Of a DNA stretch of 64,000 bases, positions 9,282 to 17,158 are shown piece after piece. The notes beneath the pieces were generated by a model that was given only the letters and a program-made list of their open reading frames with translations, searched no databases and was not told the DNA's origin. Numbering within the stretch: position 1 is the first letter of the stretch; every line of letters begins with the position of its first letter. Location: assembly GCF_900110185.1 (NCBI RefSeq), contig NZ_FOCT01000001.1, positions 1 through 64,000 on the forward strand, in the 5' to 3' direction. Made by a program: the position numbers and the translations under genes. This stretch comes from Nitrosospira multiformis (lineage in GTDB: Bacteria > Pseudomonadota > Gammaproteobacteria > Burkholderiales > Nitrosomonadaceae).

Positions 9282-9896
9282 CTATCCTCCAAAAGTCCGG
9301 TCTTGCCGTTTGAACCAGGAAAGTGCCTCATCAAAATGCCGGGGTTCAAAATCCGGCCAGAATTCGTCCCGTATATAAAAATCCGCGTAGACTGATTGCA
9401 CAGGCAGGAATCCACTTAAGCGACGTCCGCCTCCCCATCGCACGATCAGATCAAGGCGAGATACGTCACTTGAACGCAGTCCCCCATTTTTAAGCCCGGC
9501 GAGGTCCCATTCCCAACCGTAATTGACAAGCAGGTTAACCTTCATGCCACTCCCCCGGCGAATCCTGAATGTTTTCAAAATTTCTGGAAATTGGGCAGAG
9601 GTCTCATCTCCCACTACCAGAAGGGCTGCTCCGCGCCGCGCAATTTCAAAAGCAAATGCCACTGATGCATCGGTAAAGGCACGTTTTTGAGCGTCAGGCC
9701 GCTTTGTATTGTCTTGTGTAAAACAATAAATGGACGCTTCAACGATACCCTGTTCTCTGCAGATTTCGTATAAAGATAGTCCCGGGTCTATGCCAAAGCT
9801 GTATCCGTCTTCTTTGCCCATGCCACGGTTCAAGGCCCAGCGGCGGTTGCCGTCAGGGATGAAACCCACGTGAAGCGGAATATTTTTTCGTGCCAT
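9282..9896 (-). CDS. Cis-prenyltransferase (UppS family), divergent
   Basis: A 204-residue protein; start chosen at MARKNIPLH (9896), with GGGGAA upstream. The N-terminal HVGFIPDGNRRWA matches the family signature H-V-x-I-I-M-D-G-N-x-R-W-A, so the catalytic Asp is kept. Near the C-terminus the usual R-T-x-G-E-x-R-L-S-N-F segment reads RWGGGRRLSGF: both Arg residues remain but the Glu is Gly, and the later metal-ligand motif AYAEL reads VYADF. Family members condense isopentenyl diphosphate into Z-polyprenyl diphosphates, usually the C55 lipid carrier. At about 200 residues it is shorter than E. coli UppS (about 250). It stands alone, so it may be a specialised short-chain enzyme rather than the housekeeping uppS. 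Confidence 0.75.
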   Translation of the reverse strand: MARKNIPLHVGFIPDGNRRWALNRGMGKEDGYSFGIDPGLSLYEICREQGIVEASIYCFTQDNTKRPDAQKRAFTDASVAFAFEIARRGAALLVVGDETSAQFPEILKTFRIRRGSGMKVNLLVNYGWEWDLAGLKNGGLRSSDVSRLDLIVRWGGGRRLSGFLPVQSVYADFYIRDEFWPDFEPRHFDEALSWFKRQDRTFGG

Positions 9897-10288
9897 TGTA
9901 ATTCCCCGTAGCCCACATCCAATACCCACCAGTCCCCATCATATGTGTTCTTGCCCCGCATGGCGGGGCGTGCGGATATATGAAATAAGCGAATACTAGG
10001 TGTAATTTTTTATTCCCGGCTGTGCGAGAGCGCACATAGCGACTCTTCGTTTATCCATACACTTCCATTATGGTTCCGGTAATGCGGAGTACTCGTACTG
10101 CTGCTCACTATTAAATGAAACGAGATAAATCAGGGAAGAAAAATGGACTTTAATTGCCCTTTTTTGAAGGGCGCTATTGGTGTAAGTCTGTTGCTCACAT
10201 CGCTCTCATACCAGTCACACCCACTTTTTCGACGCTTCTAACGTCAACTCTTCCGTGACCCACTCCAGCCAAGGGAAGACTATCAACA
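9897..10288. other. Intergenic region with a GC-rich hairpin
   Basis: Divergent intergenic stretch. A perfect hairpin GCCCCGC-ATG-GCGGGGC lies at 9953-9969, inside what would be the leader of the prenyltransferase gene. No promoter could be assigned with confidence. A possible 32-codon frame at 10143 is listed separately. Confidence 0.4.
10143..10241 (+). CDS. Possible 32-residue leader-like peptide
   Basis: ATG at 10143 follows AGGGAAG and opens a 32-codon frame (MDFNCPFLKG, then a hydrophobic GVSLLLTSL stretch) that stops at TAA 10239-10241, 47 bases before the hydrolase gene and in another frame. It looks like a signal peptide without a body, so it may be a leader peptide or the frameshifted N-terminus of the hydrolase. 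Weak call. Confidence 0.2.
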   Translation: MDFNCPFLKGAIGVSLLLTSLSYQSHPLFRRF

Positions 10289-11155
10289 ATGAGAATGCCA
10301 AGCTCGCATTTGCTGCAACTTCCATCAGGTTCGGAAGACGCGGATAGGCCTGCAACCGGTTCCATTACTTTTGTGGGTACCGCGACGGTCATTATTCGTT
10401 ATGGCGGCCTGACAATTCTTACCGATCCGAATTTTCTGCATCGAGGGGATCATGTACATCTCGGATATGGACTTACTTCCGAGCGGCTTACCAATCCCGC
10501 TATTGAACTGGAAAACTTGCCGCCAATCGATCTGGTTGTGCTCTCACATATGCATGAGGATCATTTCGACAAATTTGTTCAGAAAAACCTTGATCGGAAC
10601 ATCCCCATTGCGACAACGGGAGGAGCTGCGAAGTATTTGAAAAAGCTGGGGTTCGTGAAGCGTCATCCGCTCAAAACCTGGGATACGCTTATTGTCGAGA
10701 AAGGCAATACTACGCTTCGGGTAACTGCCATGCCGGGGCGCCATGGGCCGCCCATTATTGCTAAATTGCTGCCTGAAGTAATGGGTTCGATGCTGGATTT
10801 CGGGAGCAAGAATTCACCGCGCAGCTACAGGATGTACATCAGCGGTGACACGATGGTTTTTGACGATATCAAGGAAATCCCAACGCGCTATCCCGATGTT
10901 GATCTCGCTCTGTTGCATCTGGGGGGCACACGCCTGCTAGGTCTTGTGACCGTGACCATGGATGCAAAAGAGGCTGTCAAAATGATGCGACTCATTGTTC
11001 CCAGAAAGGCTATTCCGATCCATTACAACGATTATGATGTCTTCAAGTCACCTTTGAGCGATTTCAAGGAGGAAATAGAGCGGGCGGGTTTACAGGACAA
11101 GATCATTTATCTGGAGCACGGTGACACATACGAGTTTCGTCCTACAGAGAAATAA
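10289..11155 (+). CDS. Metallo-beta-lactamase-fold hydrolase
   Basis: A 288-residue protein. The metal-binding motif HMHEDHFD near residue 87 is a close form of HxHxDH, and the later HGPP, SGDT and IHYND motifs supply further His/Asp ligands. The pattern (open MBL domain beginning FVGTATVIIRYGGLTILTDP) matches the UlaG/YddR-like class of MBL proteins that act on small molecules or lactones, with two metal ions in the cytoplasm. An in-frame stop at 10256-10258 limits the start; ATG 10289 has AGGGAAG upstream, and ATG 10295 is also possible. It is monocistronic as far as can be seen. Substrate unknown. Confidence 0.85.
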   Translation: MRMPSSHLLQLPSGSEDADRPATGSITFVGTATVIIRYGGLTILTDPNFLHRGDHVHLGYGLTSERLTNPAIELENLPPIDLVVLSHMHEDHFDKFVQKNLDRNIPIATTGGAAKYLKKLGFVKRHPLKTWDTLIVEKGNTTLRVTAMPGRHGPPIIAKLLPEVMGSMLDFGSKNSPRSYRMYISGDTMVFDDIKEIPTRYPDVDLALLHLGGTRLLGLVTVTMDAKEAVKMMRLIVPRKAIPIHYNDYDVFKSPLSDFKEEIERAGLQDKIIYLEHGDTYEFRPTEK

Positions 11156-11406
11156 CTGCTCTCATCCGGGCTTTCAAAACCTTATAACGGATGCCCGGTT
11201 CTTGCCCTTGCCCCTAACCAGTCAGAGAGAATTGGGATGGAGATTAGTGCCGGCAGTGCAGCGTTGGTCCGATACGACTCTTTTCCCCTCATACATATAC
11301 CCTTCGTTGCCTTGTATGGGTGTGTGCGTAAGCGTACGGAAAGCCCTTACGATTTGAGTAGCATTTAAGTTCAGCAACTTTGCTGGGTCAATCTCGAGGA
11401 ACTACC

Positions 11407-11754
11407 ATGGAAAATATTTTAATACTGAAAAAATTAGCGCAGTCTGCCGTGCTTGCCGGCGTAATCACTTTTAGTGCCGCAGGGGTAGCCCAGGCAGCAG
11501 GTGCGGGTGAGCAGACTGGAGAATATGGAGATATGTCCAAGCATGGGAAAGGAAGCAACGCGCCCGAGCCACGTGGCTATCAACAATCCGGCTCCGGTTC
11601 AGGGGAGGGCTCCGGCCAGGGTGGATATGATAAGCCGCATGACAAACGGCATGATATGCACGATAAATCGTATGAAAAAGAAAAACGCTCTGGACAGGGT
11701 GGAGGATCACAGGGTGGAGGATCATCCGGCCAATCCGGGGGCGGGGGATACTAG
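11407..11754 (+). CDS. Small secreted Gly/His/Lys-rich protein
   Basis: A 115-residue protein; ATG 11407 is preceded by CGAGGAA (an in-frame TTG at 11380 is less likely). The signal peptide runs to about residue 30 (AGVAQAAGAG). The mature part has a charged centre rich in Asp, Lys, His and Met (DKPHDKRHDMHDK) followed by a Gly/Ser/Gln-rich tail. No family is recognised. The His/Met/Asp clusters could bind metal, but no canonical site is visible. It shares style, not clear homology, with the secreted protein at 8589. Confidence 0.6.
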   Translation: MENILILKKLAQSAVLAGVITFSAAGVAQAAGAGEQTGEYGDMSKHGKGSNAPEPRGYQQSGSGSGEGSGQGGYDKPHDKRHDMHDKSYEKEKRSGQGGGSQGGGSSGQSGGGGY

Positions 11755-11839
11755 TTTCTTCGCCTGTGCGCAAGGCGCGGTTGGCGATATAACGCCGAAC
11801 GCGCCTTTTCTCCGGTATTCCCCCAGAAGTATTTCGGCG

Positions 11840-12718
11840 CTAGCTCCCTGAACGCACTAAGCTCGCGATCACCGCCTCCAATCCATCGATCACTCCGGTC
11901 AGGAAATCGTAGCTGATTTTCTCCGATGTATCCCTAGGTGTATGGTAGTAGGGGTAGCGCAAGGGCGCGGTATCGGTGACCATTATTGCTGGATATCCCT
12001 CTTTCCAGAAGGACCAGTGGTCGGAGCTCCATGCGCCGGGAAAATTGGTCGGGAGCGTTAGCGATTCGCAGGGGAGGTTCGGACGCAAACTAAACAGACG
12101 ATGAGTTTCTCGCAACAATTCCTTAGAACGAGTGTTTCCCACGAGCGCAATGAAATCTCCTTGCCGCGGTAACAACAGCCCCATGAATGATAGCCGCTGG
12201 CTTCCTTTCTGCTCAGAGCAATAACCGATGGTCTCAAGACAGATCATTGCCCTGATCTTTTCCCTGCGTTCGCGGCACCGCCGCGCGTACACCCGGCTGC
12301 CCATTTCGGTGGTACGGGTAAAGGGATGCTCTTCATTTGTAAATGCAACAAGGCGCAGGGTACGTGGGAAGGTTTTTCCTGCACATGCGTGGGCCAATTC
12401 AAGAAGCGCGGCGATTGCTGAACCATTGTCGTTTGCCCCGGGAGACTTGCGATGTGTATCGTAGTGGGCGCCAATAATGATGATTTCCTCCGGCCTATCC
12501 GTTCCGGTTAATTCGACCTCCAGGTTCGCGAACTGCAGCCCTTTTGCTTCGTATAACTGCTGTTTGACGTGATAGCCGAGAGAGGTCCACGATCGATCGA
12601 TAAAGTCTGCGGCCGCAGCCAGCCGGTCATATTGGTAAAGATTACGCTCGCCGATATCGGAAGCCAGTGTACTGATATGCTCCCGTATTCGTTGGGTCCG
12701 TATCCTTTCCTGTGCCAT
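11840..12718 (-). CDS. M28-family zinc aminopeptidase
   Basis: A 292-residue protein. The M28 ligands are visible in order: GAHYDTH (His and Asp), GANDNGS (bridging Asp), TNEEHPF (catalytic Glu and ligand Glu), a MICLETIGY segment where family members have Asp or Glu, and the last His in YYHTPRD near the C-terminus. The fold binds two zinc ions and removes N-terminal residues from peptides. No signal peptide is seen, so it should be cytoplasmic unless exported unusually. It lies 45 bases upstream of the FAD oxidoreductase stop on the same strand, so co-transcription with that gene is possible. Length fits the family's single-domain members. Confidence 0.85.
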   Translation of the reverse strand: MAQERIRTQRIREHISTLASDIGERNLYQYDRLAAAADFIDRSWTSLGYHVKQQLYEAKGLQFANLEVELTGTDRPEEIIIIGAHYDTHRKSPGANDNGSAIAALLELAHACAGKTFPRTLRLVAFTNEEHPFTRTTEMGSRVYARRCRERREKIRAMICLETIGYCSEQKGSQRLSFMGLLLPRQGDFIALVGNTRSKELLRETHRLFSLRPNLPCESLTLPTNFPGAWSSDHWSFWKEGYPAIMVTDTAPLRYPYYHTPRDTSEKISYDFLTGVIDGLEAVIASLVRSGS

Positions 12719-12763
12719 AGATTCCTCCCTTCATATCGGTTCCGTATCTCGATGGAGGCTCAT

Positions 12764-14110
12764 CTACACTAATTTTTCTGCGTTGATTACTTCACGTGCT
12801 GCACTGTTACCCGCAATTATCGCACCTTCCATCGTTGCCATAAAAGATTGCTGGACATAATCACCTGCGAGAAACAACCCCCTGACGGAAGTACGTGGTT
12901 GCGGACGGAGTTTATTCATGTTAGGGGACAGCAGGTAAAAGTCGGCAGGATGCCGTATCACTCTGTAATTCGTGACGTGAGCACTGTCGATCCCAAGCCT
13001 TGGTGCATCGCGTTTGAAGATTTCAAAAATTTCTTCATCTTTTAAAGCAATTATCCTATCTGGCGGCGATAGTATAATAGAGAGCCTCCCCGCCTTATCG
13101 GTGAAGGTCGTTCGCGATTGTTCTGTAAAGGTTACAAGCGAGGCTCCCACACCGAATACAGTGTGATCAATAGGCCAGGCGGGACGACTCGATTCTATTT
13201 GCAAATTGACTTCAGGCATCGAGGGGAGTGAAAGCAGGTTGGGGAATGCGTCTTCCAGAGAAGAAGCTCGTATTATGCGCTGGGCCGGTTCCAGCGACGT
13301 GGCGAGCACAGCGTAATCGCAAGCGTACTCAGTTTCGTTATTGACGAGAACGCCCCGCACCCGATTATTGACGGCAACAAGCCGTGTTACGGGTGCATCA
13401 GTAAGCACAGTTCCCCCAAGTTGAGCGATGCGTTCGGCGATGGGTCGCGCCAGAACTTCGGTCATGCCTCCGCGAAAGGCGCCGATGCGTACACGGTAGA
13501 ATCGCTTCAGGGCGTGCACGAATGGTCCAAAAAAGACATACGCGCTATACCTTTCCGGGGGAATAAAAAACAGCCCCGCCGTGAGGGGAACGAGCAACCT
13601 CTGTATCGTTTCTTCGCTTAAATGAAACTTGTTTGCATAATCCAGCACCGAAAACTCATCGAGCTTCTCCGGGCGCGTTATGAACGTGATCATGCCGGAG
13701 ATAAAGAATTTCAGTGCTTTCCAGGTTTCTTTCCAGGAAAGAAGATGATTCCTGAAGGGGCTTGAAAACGTTTTAAAGGGCTTGAAGACGGGGGAGGCAC
13801 CGTAGACATACGAGGGGCCCTTACCGGTTCCCGTTGCGATTTTTACCTCTATTTCATCTTCCCAAATAATAATATCTTTCATCTTCAATCCGGCTTTTTT
13901 CACGAGTTTGGGAAAAGCTGTGTAAAAGCCCAGTACTCTGTGTAGGCCAGACTCTACTTCCATTCCATCTTTATTCCAGGATGCGGTTCTCCCACCTATG
14001 TAAGGAGCGGCTTCCAGCAACAGCACCGCAAATCCGTTACGGGACAGTTCAAGCGCGGCAGACAAACCGGCCAAGCCGCTGCCGATGACAATAGTTTTGG
14101 GCTTACGCAT
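12764..14110 (-). CDS. FAD-dependent oxidoreductase of the hydroxysqualene dehydroxylase/phytoene desaturase type
   Basis: A 448-residue protein. I choose ATG 14110 (MRKPKT), since the dinucleotide loop VIGSGLAGLSAALELSRNG begins just after it; the longer frame starts at a TTG at 14152. The FAD-binding GxGxxG, an EAAPYIGGR motif and a C-terminal FLAGDYV motif are all present, as in carotenoid desaturases and HpnE. These enzymes oxidise or dehydroxylate polyisoprenoids at the membrane. hpnC and hpnD are not next door, so the substrate is open between squalene precursors and carotenoids. A long perfect palindrome (14155-14183) lies just upstream and may be an operator. Confidence 0.8.
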   Translation of the reverse strand: MRKPKTIVIGSGLAGLSAALELSRNGFAVLLLEAAPYIGGRTASWNKDGMEVESGLHRVLGFYTAFPKLVKKAGLKMKDIIIWEDEIEVKIATGTGKGPSYVYGASPVFKPFKTFSSPFRNHLLSWKETWKALKFFISGMITFITRPEKLDEFSVLDYANKFHLSEETIQRLLVPLTAGLFFIPPERYSAYVFFGPFVHALKRFYRVRIGAFRGGMTEVLARPIAERIAQLGGTVLTDAPVTRLVAVNNRVRGVLVNNETEYACDYAVLATSLEPAQRIIRASSLEDAFPNLLSLPSMPEVNLQIESSRPAWPIDHTVFGVGASLVTFTEQSRTTFTDKAGRLSIILSPPDRIIALKDEEIFEIFKRDAPRLGIDSAHVTNYRVIRHPADFYLLSPNMNKLRPQPRTSVRGLFLAGDYVQQSFMATMEGAIIAGNSAAREVINAEKLV

Positions 14111-14154
14111 AATGAGGATGAAGGACGCGAGTATTGGATCTGGTTGTGTCAAGT

Positions 14155-14183
14155 GAATGTTGCGTCAGGATGACGCAACATTC
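14155..14183. promoter_or_regulatory. Perfect 13-bp inverted repeat upstream of the FAD oxidoreductase gene
   Basis: Arms GAATGTTGCGTCA and TGACGCAACATTC are exact reverse complements around a 3-base spacer. On the - strand a TTGACA follows immediately, 40 bases before the start codon. This fits an operator for a dimeric repressor or activator, or a hairpin in the 3' region of the upstream gene; no T-run follows. Confidence 0.5.
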
Positions 14184-14204
14184 CACTTCTCCCTTAGGGT
14201 TCCA

Positions 14205-14247
14205 CAGGAAAGCCTGTCAGAACGTCATGTTCTGACTGGACTTCCTG
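14205..14247 (-). terminator. Hairpin directly after the DUF4142 stop codon
   Basis: Arms of 19 bases (CAGGAAAGCCTGTCAGAAC and GTTCTGACTGGACTTCCTG on the + strand) pair with a few mismatches around a 5-base loop, touching the TAA of the - strand gene. The T-run is poor, so termination or 3'-end stabilisation are both possible. Confidence 0.5.
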
Positions 14248-14778
14248 TTACTTGAGGGTAGGCTTGATTTTTTCTGCGTGCTCGCGGTGGGAGACAAGCG
14301 TTGGGCGTGTTTGAATCAGCAACGCCTTGAGTTCCTCGTTCTTGACGTTGGGCACGAGCTTGTTGTCAGCAACATCGATGACTTTTTTATGAAGCGCGAT
14401 TTCACCGTCAATGTAGGCTTTGTCGAATTCCTTGCCGCTCAGGCCTTTAAGTTTTTCGAGACTCGCTTTGGCGTCATCCTGCAGACTCTGACTGATCGCG
14501 TTGTCCTTGGGGGTCAAATTGAGTTTCTTTGCAAGTTCGGTTGCTTGCTGGTTGCTGTCTGTGTGGTCGGCGATCATTCGTTGCGCGTATCCCCGAACAT
14601 CTTCATTCGAGGCTTTTGTCTTGGCCAGGTTTCCGTTTTCAATATCAGCGGTGTTCGCAGTTACCACAATGTGTGCAATTTCCGCGTCAGTGAGAGCACC
14701 TTGAGTATCTGCCGCTTGTACGCTGACGGTAAACGCAGGAAGCATCAGAGCCATTGCCAGTACGACTGATTTTTTCAT
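14248..14778 (-). CDS. DUF4142 exported protein
   Basis: A 176-residue protein starting MKKSVVLAMALML at 14778, with AGGAGA placed 6 bases upstream. A Sec signal peptide ends near VQAADT. The body is all-helical and ferritin-like, with the usual DUF4142 features: DAEIAHIVVTANTADIENGNLA, a DHTDSNQQA stretch and a C-terminal region with several Lys/His (EKIKPTLK). Members are periplasmic or envelope proteins often linked to stress; no enzymatic role is established. It is followed by a hairpin and appears monocistronic. Confidence 0.85.
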   Translation of the reverse strand: MKKSVVLAMALMLPAFTVSVQAADTQGALTDAEIAHIVVTANTADIENGNLAKTKASNEDVRGYAQRMIADHTDSNQQATELAKKLNLTPKDNAISQSLQDDAKASLEKLKGLSGKEFDKAYIDGEIALHKKVIDVADNKLVPNVKNEELKALLIQTRPTLVSHREHAEKIKPTLK

Positions 14779-15029
14779 GATTCTTCTCCTAAGTATGAAT
14801 GTTTGGAATGCTTGCGATAATAAAAATGCCACTTGATAAGGGATATGCAGCGGGAACCGCCACTTGACAATGATGGGGCTGAGCTACGAGAGTTTCTGTG
14901 CGCTACCAGACACAACAATGTGTAACCAATGTGGGAGGTTGTGCGCTATCGCACCGAATTTGGTTGTCAGTGAGAGGAAAATAAGACATATGTAGATGTA
15001 ATTGACCGATAAACCTTGCAGGAGCCATC

Positions 15030-15290
15030 ATGGAAGATCCACAGGAAACCAAAGATGAGGAATTGAGGGAAGACGAGGCAATGGCTCAAATGCCGGATGA
15101 AGCGGATGAGGATGTGCCCGTCGATGAAGAAACCCACGGAAACAGAGCTCAGGAAAAGATAGGGAACCGTGGAACCAAGAAACAGGAAACTCAGGAGGAA
15201 GCGAAAAAATCAATTACCGGAACTGAAGCGCATCACGATCCGAGAAACGAGCATCCCGATTCCGGTCCGGCTCCTCTGAAACGGTATTAA
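15030..15290 (+). CDS. Small, highly acidic cytoplasmic hypothetical
   Basis: An 86-residue protein; the ATG follows GCAGGAGCC. It is dominated by Glu, Asp, Lys and Gln (DEELREDEAMAQMPDEADED, KKQETQEEAKK), with no hydrophobic core, signal or known motif, so it should be disordered. I do not recognise it. The strong ribosome site supports it as a real gene. The next 780 bases hold no convincing gene. Confidence 0.5.
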   Translation: MEDPQETKDEELREDEAMAQMPDEADEDVPVDEETHGNRAQEKIGNRGTKKQETQEEAKKSITGTEAHHDPRNEHPDSGPAPLKRY

Positions 15291-16084
15291 TTTTTCATCC
15301 CTTTTGTTCGATAGAACTGCACATACTACTTTCCGCTTGGCAATTCCCTCCAGAATGCACGTTCTCGACGCGCGGAGGGACGCGACTTTTGAGGGGTATC
15401 TTGTCCACACCGTTAAGTCTACTCAACAGTTATTTCTTTGAACACATCTCATCTCCAATGGAAAAACATCCTTTGCAGGGGCACTGTTATTTGTAATTGC
15501 CCCGTGTATGACGAAGAAGTTTTTCTAATTCTCAGCATCAGAGAACCGGCAAATAGTATTGACACTCATTCTCATCTGAATTAATGTTCTGCCCCCAGAC
15601 AGGGGATGTTTTTGTTATAGGACCGATAGTCCTATTTTTTCTCCTGGTACTAAGAACACGATTGATCCGTTCGGAAGAGAATAAGAGGATAACTGATGCG
15701 CAGTTCCAAGGCACAAGAAAAGCCGCCGGTTCGGCTGCTGTTGTCAGTGTTGTCATGGCTTACCACCTTGCAGCGGATTCCCGATCCTGCTGTTCAATCT
15801 GCAATCGCACAGCATTTCCATCTACTGATGTTGCATCCAGCAGCCGACAGTATCGATATCCAGGCGGGGATATATATGGCGAGAAGGACGGGCATGGATT
15901 CGGCGGGGTTGCTTGCGCGCTACACGAGTATTACTACAAACCTTCATTGACGCCTTGTCGTACCCTTTATCCGATAATTGATACTTGCACGCCGCGTTCC
16001 ATTCCTATATCGGGTTGTACCATAGTCCAATTGGCTTGGCCTTTCAAATAAGTATGATGCAGACGTTATTATTTGAAAGGGGAG
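15291..16084. other. Long intergenic region with a TTGACA-type promoter and a Fur-box-like sequence
   Basis: A TTGACA at 15559 is followed 17 bases later by TAATGT. The overlapping ACTCATTCTCATCTG resembles half of a Fur box. Two overlapping frames (15584-16051 and 15696-15950) show no family. The rest looks non-coding. Confidence 0.35.
15696..15950 (+). CDS. Doubtful 84-residue hypothetical
   Basis: ATG 15696 has AGAGGA 6 bases upstream. The product begins MRSSKAQEKPPVRLLLSVLSW and has no recognisable domain. Another frame over the same bases is also open for 155 codons, so coding direction and frame are uncertain. Kept only because of the ribosome site and the promoter-like sequence 135 bases upstream. 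Confidence 0.2.
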   Translation: MRSSKAQEKPPVRLLLSVLSWLTTLQRIPDPAVQSAIAQHFHLLMLHPAADSIDIQAGIYMARRTGMDSAGLLARYTSITTNLH

Positions 16085-16696
16085 ATGATGAGATCTGCAT
16101 CAGTATTTGTGAAGTGCCTTGCAGGGTTGGCGGCAGCGGTCAGTTTAATGGTGGTATATCCTGTGGAGGCAGTTCCATATTTTGAAGTTGGTGATGCCGG
16201 GACGACAGCCGACACGGCGAATTACGTTTTCTGGGATACAGACACTATCTTTGGCGCGATTCATGTCAATGATGGAGCTGACGTCTATGGTTTTGAGTGG
16301 GCAGGCGGGTTCTTCATGGCAAACACCCACGGGTCGAATTTCGATACCATGCTATCCCTTTTCGATGAATCTGGCGGCTTGCTTTTATTTAATGACGATT
16401 TCGGCTCCAAGTTTTCGCAGCTCTCGTCGGAACTCGATCCCGGAAACTATTTTCTCGGCGTGACGTACTATTCCAATAATTGGGAAGGGGATATGACGTC
16501 TTACTGGACACATGGTTCCGAAGGGTCCTATCAAATCCAGAAAACTGTATCGATGCCTATACCGCAGGATTTGCCGCAGGAAGGGGATCCAGCCAACGTG
16601 CCAGAGCCTGCTTCTTTTGCTCTGGTTGCTATTGGACTGGCGGGAATCTTGTTGCAGCGCCGCCGGAAGTATTTGCCAAAAGTACCGACCGCATGA
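16085..16696 (+). CDS. PEP-CTERM exported protein, DVUA0089-like
   Basis: About 203 residues; two ATGs (16085, 16088) follow GGGGAG closely, and an in-frame TTG lies at 16073. A Sec signal peptide ends near VEAVPYF. The body has the Asp/Gly-rich pattern seen in DVUA0089-type exported domains (DGADVYGFEW, FDTMLSLFDESGGLL, YFLGVTYYSNN). The C-terminus is a complete PEP-CTERM tag: VPEPASFAL, a transmembrane stretch and RRRK, the signal for exosortase-dependent sorting. It is thus likely released to or held at the cell surface or extracellular matrix. The exosortase is not in this window. Monocistronic. Confidence 0.85.
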   Translation: MMRSASVFVKCLAGLAAAVSLMVVYPVEAVPYFEVGDAGTTADTANYVFWDTDTIFGAIHVNDGADVYGFEWAGGFFMANTHGSNFDTMLSLFDESGGLLLFNDDFGSKFSQLSSELDPGNYFLGVTYYSNNWEGDMTSYWTHGSEGSYQIQKTVSMPIPQDLPQEGDPANVPEPASFALVAIGLAGILLQRRRKYLPKVPTA

Positions 16697-17158
16697 TTGG
16701 GAGGTGAGTTCTGGGTTTTGGGCCAGTCAACTCACCCCACGGAAAAGGTAAAGGGTTGCTTTAAGTGCAGCTCTGTAATATGCTAATGGATTAACACCGG
16801 ATTCTATTTGAATCCGTCTGTAGCTTACTCTGATTCCATCATGTGCCGTTGTCATTTGCCCGTCAAATATCAGGAAAACTTTCCGATAAATTCATATCAT
16901 TGTCTGCCTGAGTACGTTTCCGCATCGTTTCAAGAATTACCTCAATCCGGGTGTAACGCCCCGCCGTCATAACTTCAACCACCGTCATAACTTCAGCTTT
17001 CGATCTTTGAAAAGCTGCAGGGCCGGTAGTTGCCTTAGTTCAAATTTATTTCTGCTGTAAGCCGCATTTCTGGCTGCGGTAGGACATTTCTACTACGTCA
17101 ATCCGGACGCTCCCCGAAAGAGGGAGCGGGAGCCAGGGCTGGATTATTCCTGTAGAGC
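16697..17158. other. Intergenic region with a short direct repeat
   Basis: About 460 bases without a gene. An 18-base unit beginning CCGTCATAACTTCA occurs twice in tandem at 16964-16995, a possible activator or repressor site for the autotransporter. No clear ribosome site precedes the ATG at 17159. Confidence 0.4.

Noticed and set aside
15584..16051. 155-codon frame in the long intergenic region
   Set aside because: Cys-rich, irregular composition, no ribosome site or family resemblance; overlaps another open frame.
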